Source: Verrucomicrobiota bacterium (GTDB lineage: Bacteria; Verrucomicrobiota; Kiritimatiellia; JAAZAB01). From it: a DNA stretch of 8,226 bases. Shown here piece after piece: positions 7,490 through 8,226 of this stretch; the stretch's first letter is position 1, and each line of letters begins with the position of its first letter. The notes beneath the pieces were generated by a model that saw nothing but the letters and a program-made list of their open reading frames with translations, was not told the DNA's origin and searched no databases. A program made the position numbers and the translations under genes. The stretch covers positions 1 to 8,226 of the forward strand of contig JAHIMN010000200.1 of the NCBI GenBank assembly GCA_018896395.1. The letters are read 5' to 3'.

Positions 7490-7529
7490 TTCTAACCAAC
7501 TTCTAACTTGGTCCTCATATTGCCCTAAT
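7490..7529 (+). promoter_or_regulatory. Candidate tandem Pho box: four half-sites every 11 bp
   Basis: Four 7-bp units start at 7490, 7501, 7512 and 7523, each separated by 4 bp: TTCTAAC, TTCTAAC, TCCTCAT and CCCTAAT. The first two are identical. All four share T at position 4 and A at position 6, as in the E. coli half-site CTGTCAT, and the third ends in the same TCAT. The 7+4 layout with an 11-bp period is that of PhoB sites. It stands upstream of the porin gene and in the same window as phoB-phoR, which supports PhoB as the binding protein. Direct binding is an inference. Confidence 0.6.
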
Positions 7530-7539
7530 AGTCTTCCGC

Positions 7540-7545
7540 TTGAAT
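7540..7545 (+). promoter_or_regulatory. Candidate -10 element of the Pho-box-driven porin promoter
   Basis: TTGAAT (4 of 6 to TATAAT) starts 10 bp after the last 11-bp-period half-site. As I recall it, this is the spacing found at the E. coli pstS promoter, where the Pho box replaces the -35. Transcription would begin near 7552 and leave a leader of roughly 55 nt. Confidence 0.4.
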
Positions 7546-7607
7546 GGCGCCGTTTTAAAGACAAATAAACGCAGGGCCGGTTAACAAACCGAAAGGAGTC
7601 GGTGCAG

Positions 7608-8226
7608 ATGAAACAGGCACAAACAGCGGTGGCAGGAATATTGATGGCGGCAAGCATCGGGGGAATGAGCGTGGCCCAGACGAATGCACCGCAGGCAAGT
7701 GCGCCGACAATACCAACTCCGGCACAGAAAAGTTGGGCGGATTACATCACCTTAAAAGGCGATGTCCGCCTGAGATATGAAACGATTAATGACGACTCGA
7801 AGGTCAACTCCCAGGGAGAGAACTACACCCGGGATCGCGCCCGCATCCGGGCCCGGCTCGGCGCGGAAGGCAAGGTTGAAGACCTGAAATCCGGCATCCG
7901 GTTTTCCACCGGCGGCGCGGATCCCGTTTCCGGGAACCAGACGCTCGGCAACGGGTTCCAGAAAAAGGACATTCGCCTGGACCTGGCGTACATCGACTAC
8001 AGTTTCCTGGGCAACTCGCCGGCTGAGGTCCGCGCCATCGGCGGCAAAATGGAAAACCCGCTCATCACCATGCCCGACGACCTGGCGTGGGACGCGGATC
8101 TAACGCCAGAAGGTTTGGCCGCGAAAGCCCGGCTCGGCAACGATTTCGTGACCATCCTGCTCAACGGCGAAGGCTTGTATTTGCAGGAGCGCGATGCCCA
8201 AAAGAACGCCACGGGCCTTGCCGGCC
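7608..8226 (+). CDS. Putative outer-membrane porin (Porin_5-like), 3' end outside the window
   Basis: An open frame of 206 codons runs from ATG 7608 to the window edge without a stop. AAAGGAG at 7592-7598, 9 nt upstream, supports the start. Residues 1-23 look like a signal peptide, with one lysine, a hydrophobic/Ala-Gly core and probable cleavage after SVA. A Pro/Ala/Thr-rich linker (about 24-40) follows, then beta-barrel-like strands: ITLKGDVRLRYE at 47-58, RDRARIRARLGAEGKV at 75-90, and a turn with GNQTLGNGFQKKDIRLDLAYIDY at about 109-131. These features are typical, from memory, of the Porin_5 'putative porin' family, a general or anion-type outer-membrane channel. A Pho-box-like array upstream suggests induction in phosphate limitation, so phosphate or another anion may be the solute; the substrate is inferred from context only. 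Confidence 0.82.
   Translation, partial: MKQAQTAVAGILMAASIGGMSVAQTNAPQASAPTIPTPAQKSWADYITLKGDVRLRYETINDDSKVNSQGENYTRDRARIRARLGAEGKVEDLKSGIRFSTGGADPVSGNQTLGNGFQKKDIRLDLAYIDYSFLGNSPAEVRAIGGKMENPLITMPDDLAWDADLTPEGLAAKARLGNDFVTILLNGEGLYLQERDAQKNATGLAG

Noticed and set aside
7386..7568. Possible 60-residue small protein in the intergenic region before the porin gene
   Set aside because: It runs across the Pho-box-like array and the proposed -10, has no clear ribosome binding site at its start and no recognisable motif.

Overview
The window looks like chromosomal DNA of a moderately GC-rich Gram-negative bacterium. The outer-membrane porin and the PhoB/PhoR pair point to a diderm. A verrucomicrobial or related PVC-type lineage is plausible from the general look of the porin and ROK proteins, but I cannot prove the taxon from sequence alone. 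Five genes are well supported, two of which run off a window edge.

Layout. (1) 1-881, minus strand: N-terminal 293 residues of a ROK-family sugar kinase or regulator; its 3' end lies left of the window. (2) 882-1107: divergent intergenic region with a perfect 13-bp inverted repeat and a sigma70-like promoter for the next operon. (3) 1108-3191, plus strand: two-gene operon for a PhoB-type response regulator and a PhoR-type histidine kinase, 2 nt apart. (4) 3208-7310, minus strand, convergent with phoR: a two-gene operon. The first gene encodes a 1095-residue fused nuclease/N6-adenine methyltransferase resembling type IIG enzymes. The second overlaps it by 19 nt and encodes a 277-residue DprA/SMF-like (SLOG superfamily) Rossmann protein with degenerate signature motifs. 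(5) 7311-7607: divergent intergenic region. It holds four 7-bp half-sites repeated every 11 bp, the geometry of a tandem Pho box, followed at the usual spacing by a -10-like hexamer. (6) 7608-8226, plus strand: the first 206 residues of a secreted beta-barrel porin resembling the Porin_5 'putative porin' family; it continues beyond the window.

How the parts fit. phoB, phoR and the Pho-boxed porin lie on the same strand and read as a phosphate-starvation locus: PhoR phosphorylates PhoB, and PhoB probably binds the 11-bp repeats to switch on the porin. The restriction-modification pair lies between them on the opposite strand and looks like a defence module inserted into that locus. The most interesting element is the tight coupling of a nuclease-methyltransferase with a divergent DprA/SLOG protein. 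It could be a two-component defence system in which the SLOG protein senses or handles DNA or a nucleotide signal. I know of no named system with exactly this pair, but I could not search. No RNA gene, insertion sequence, CRISPR array or convincing terminator was seen.
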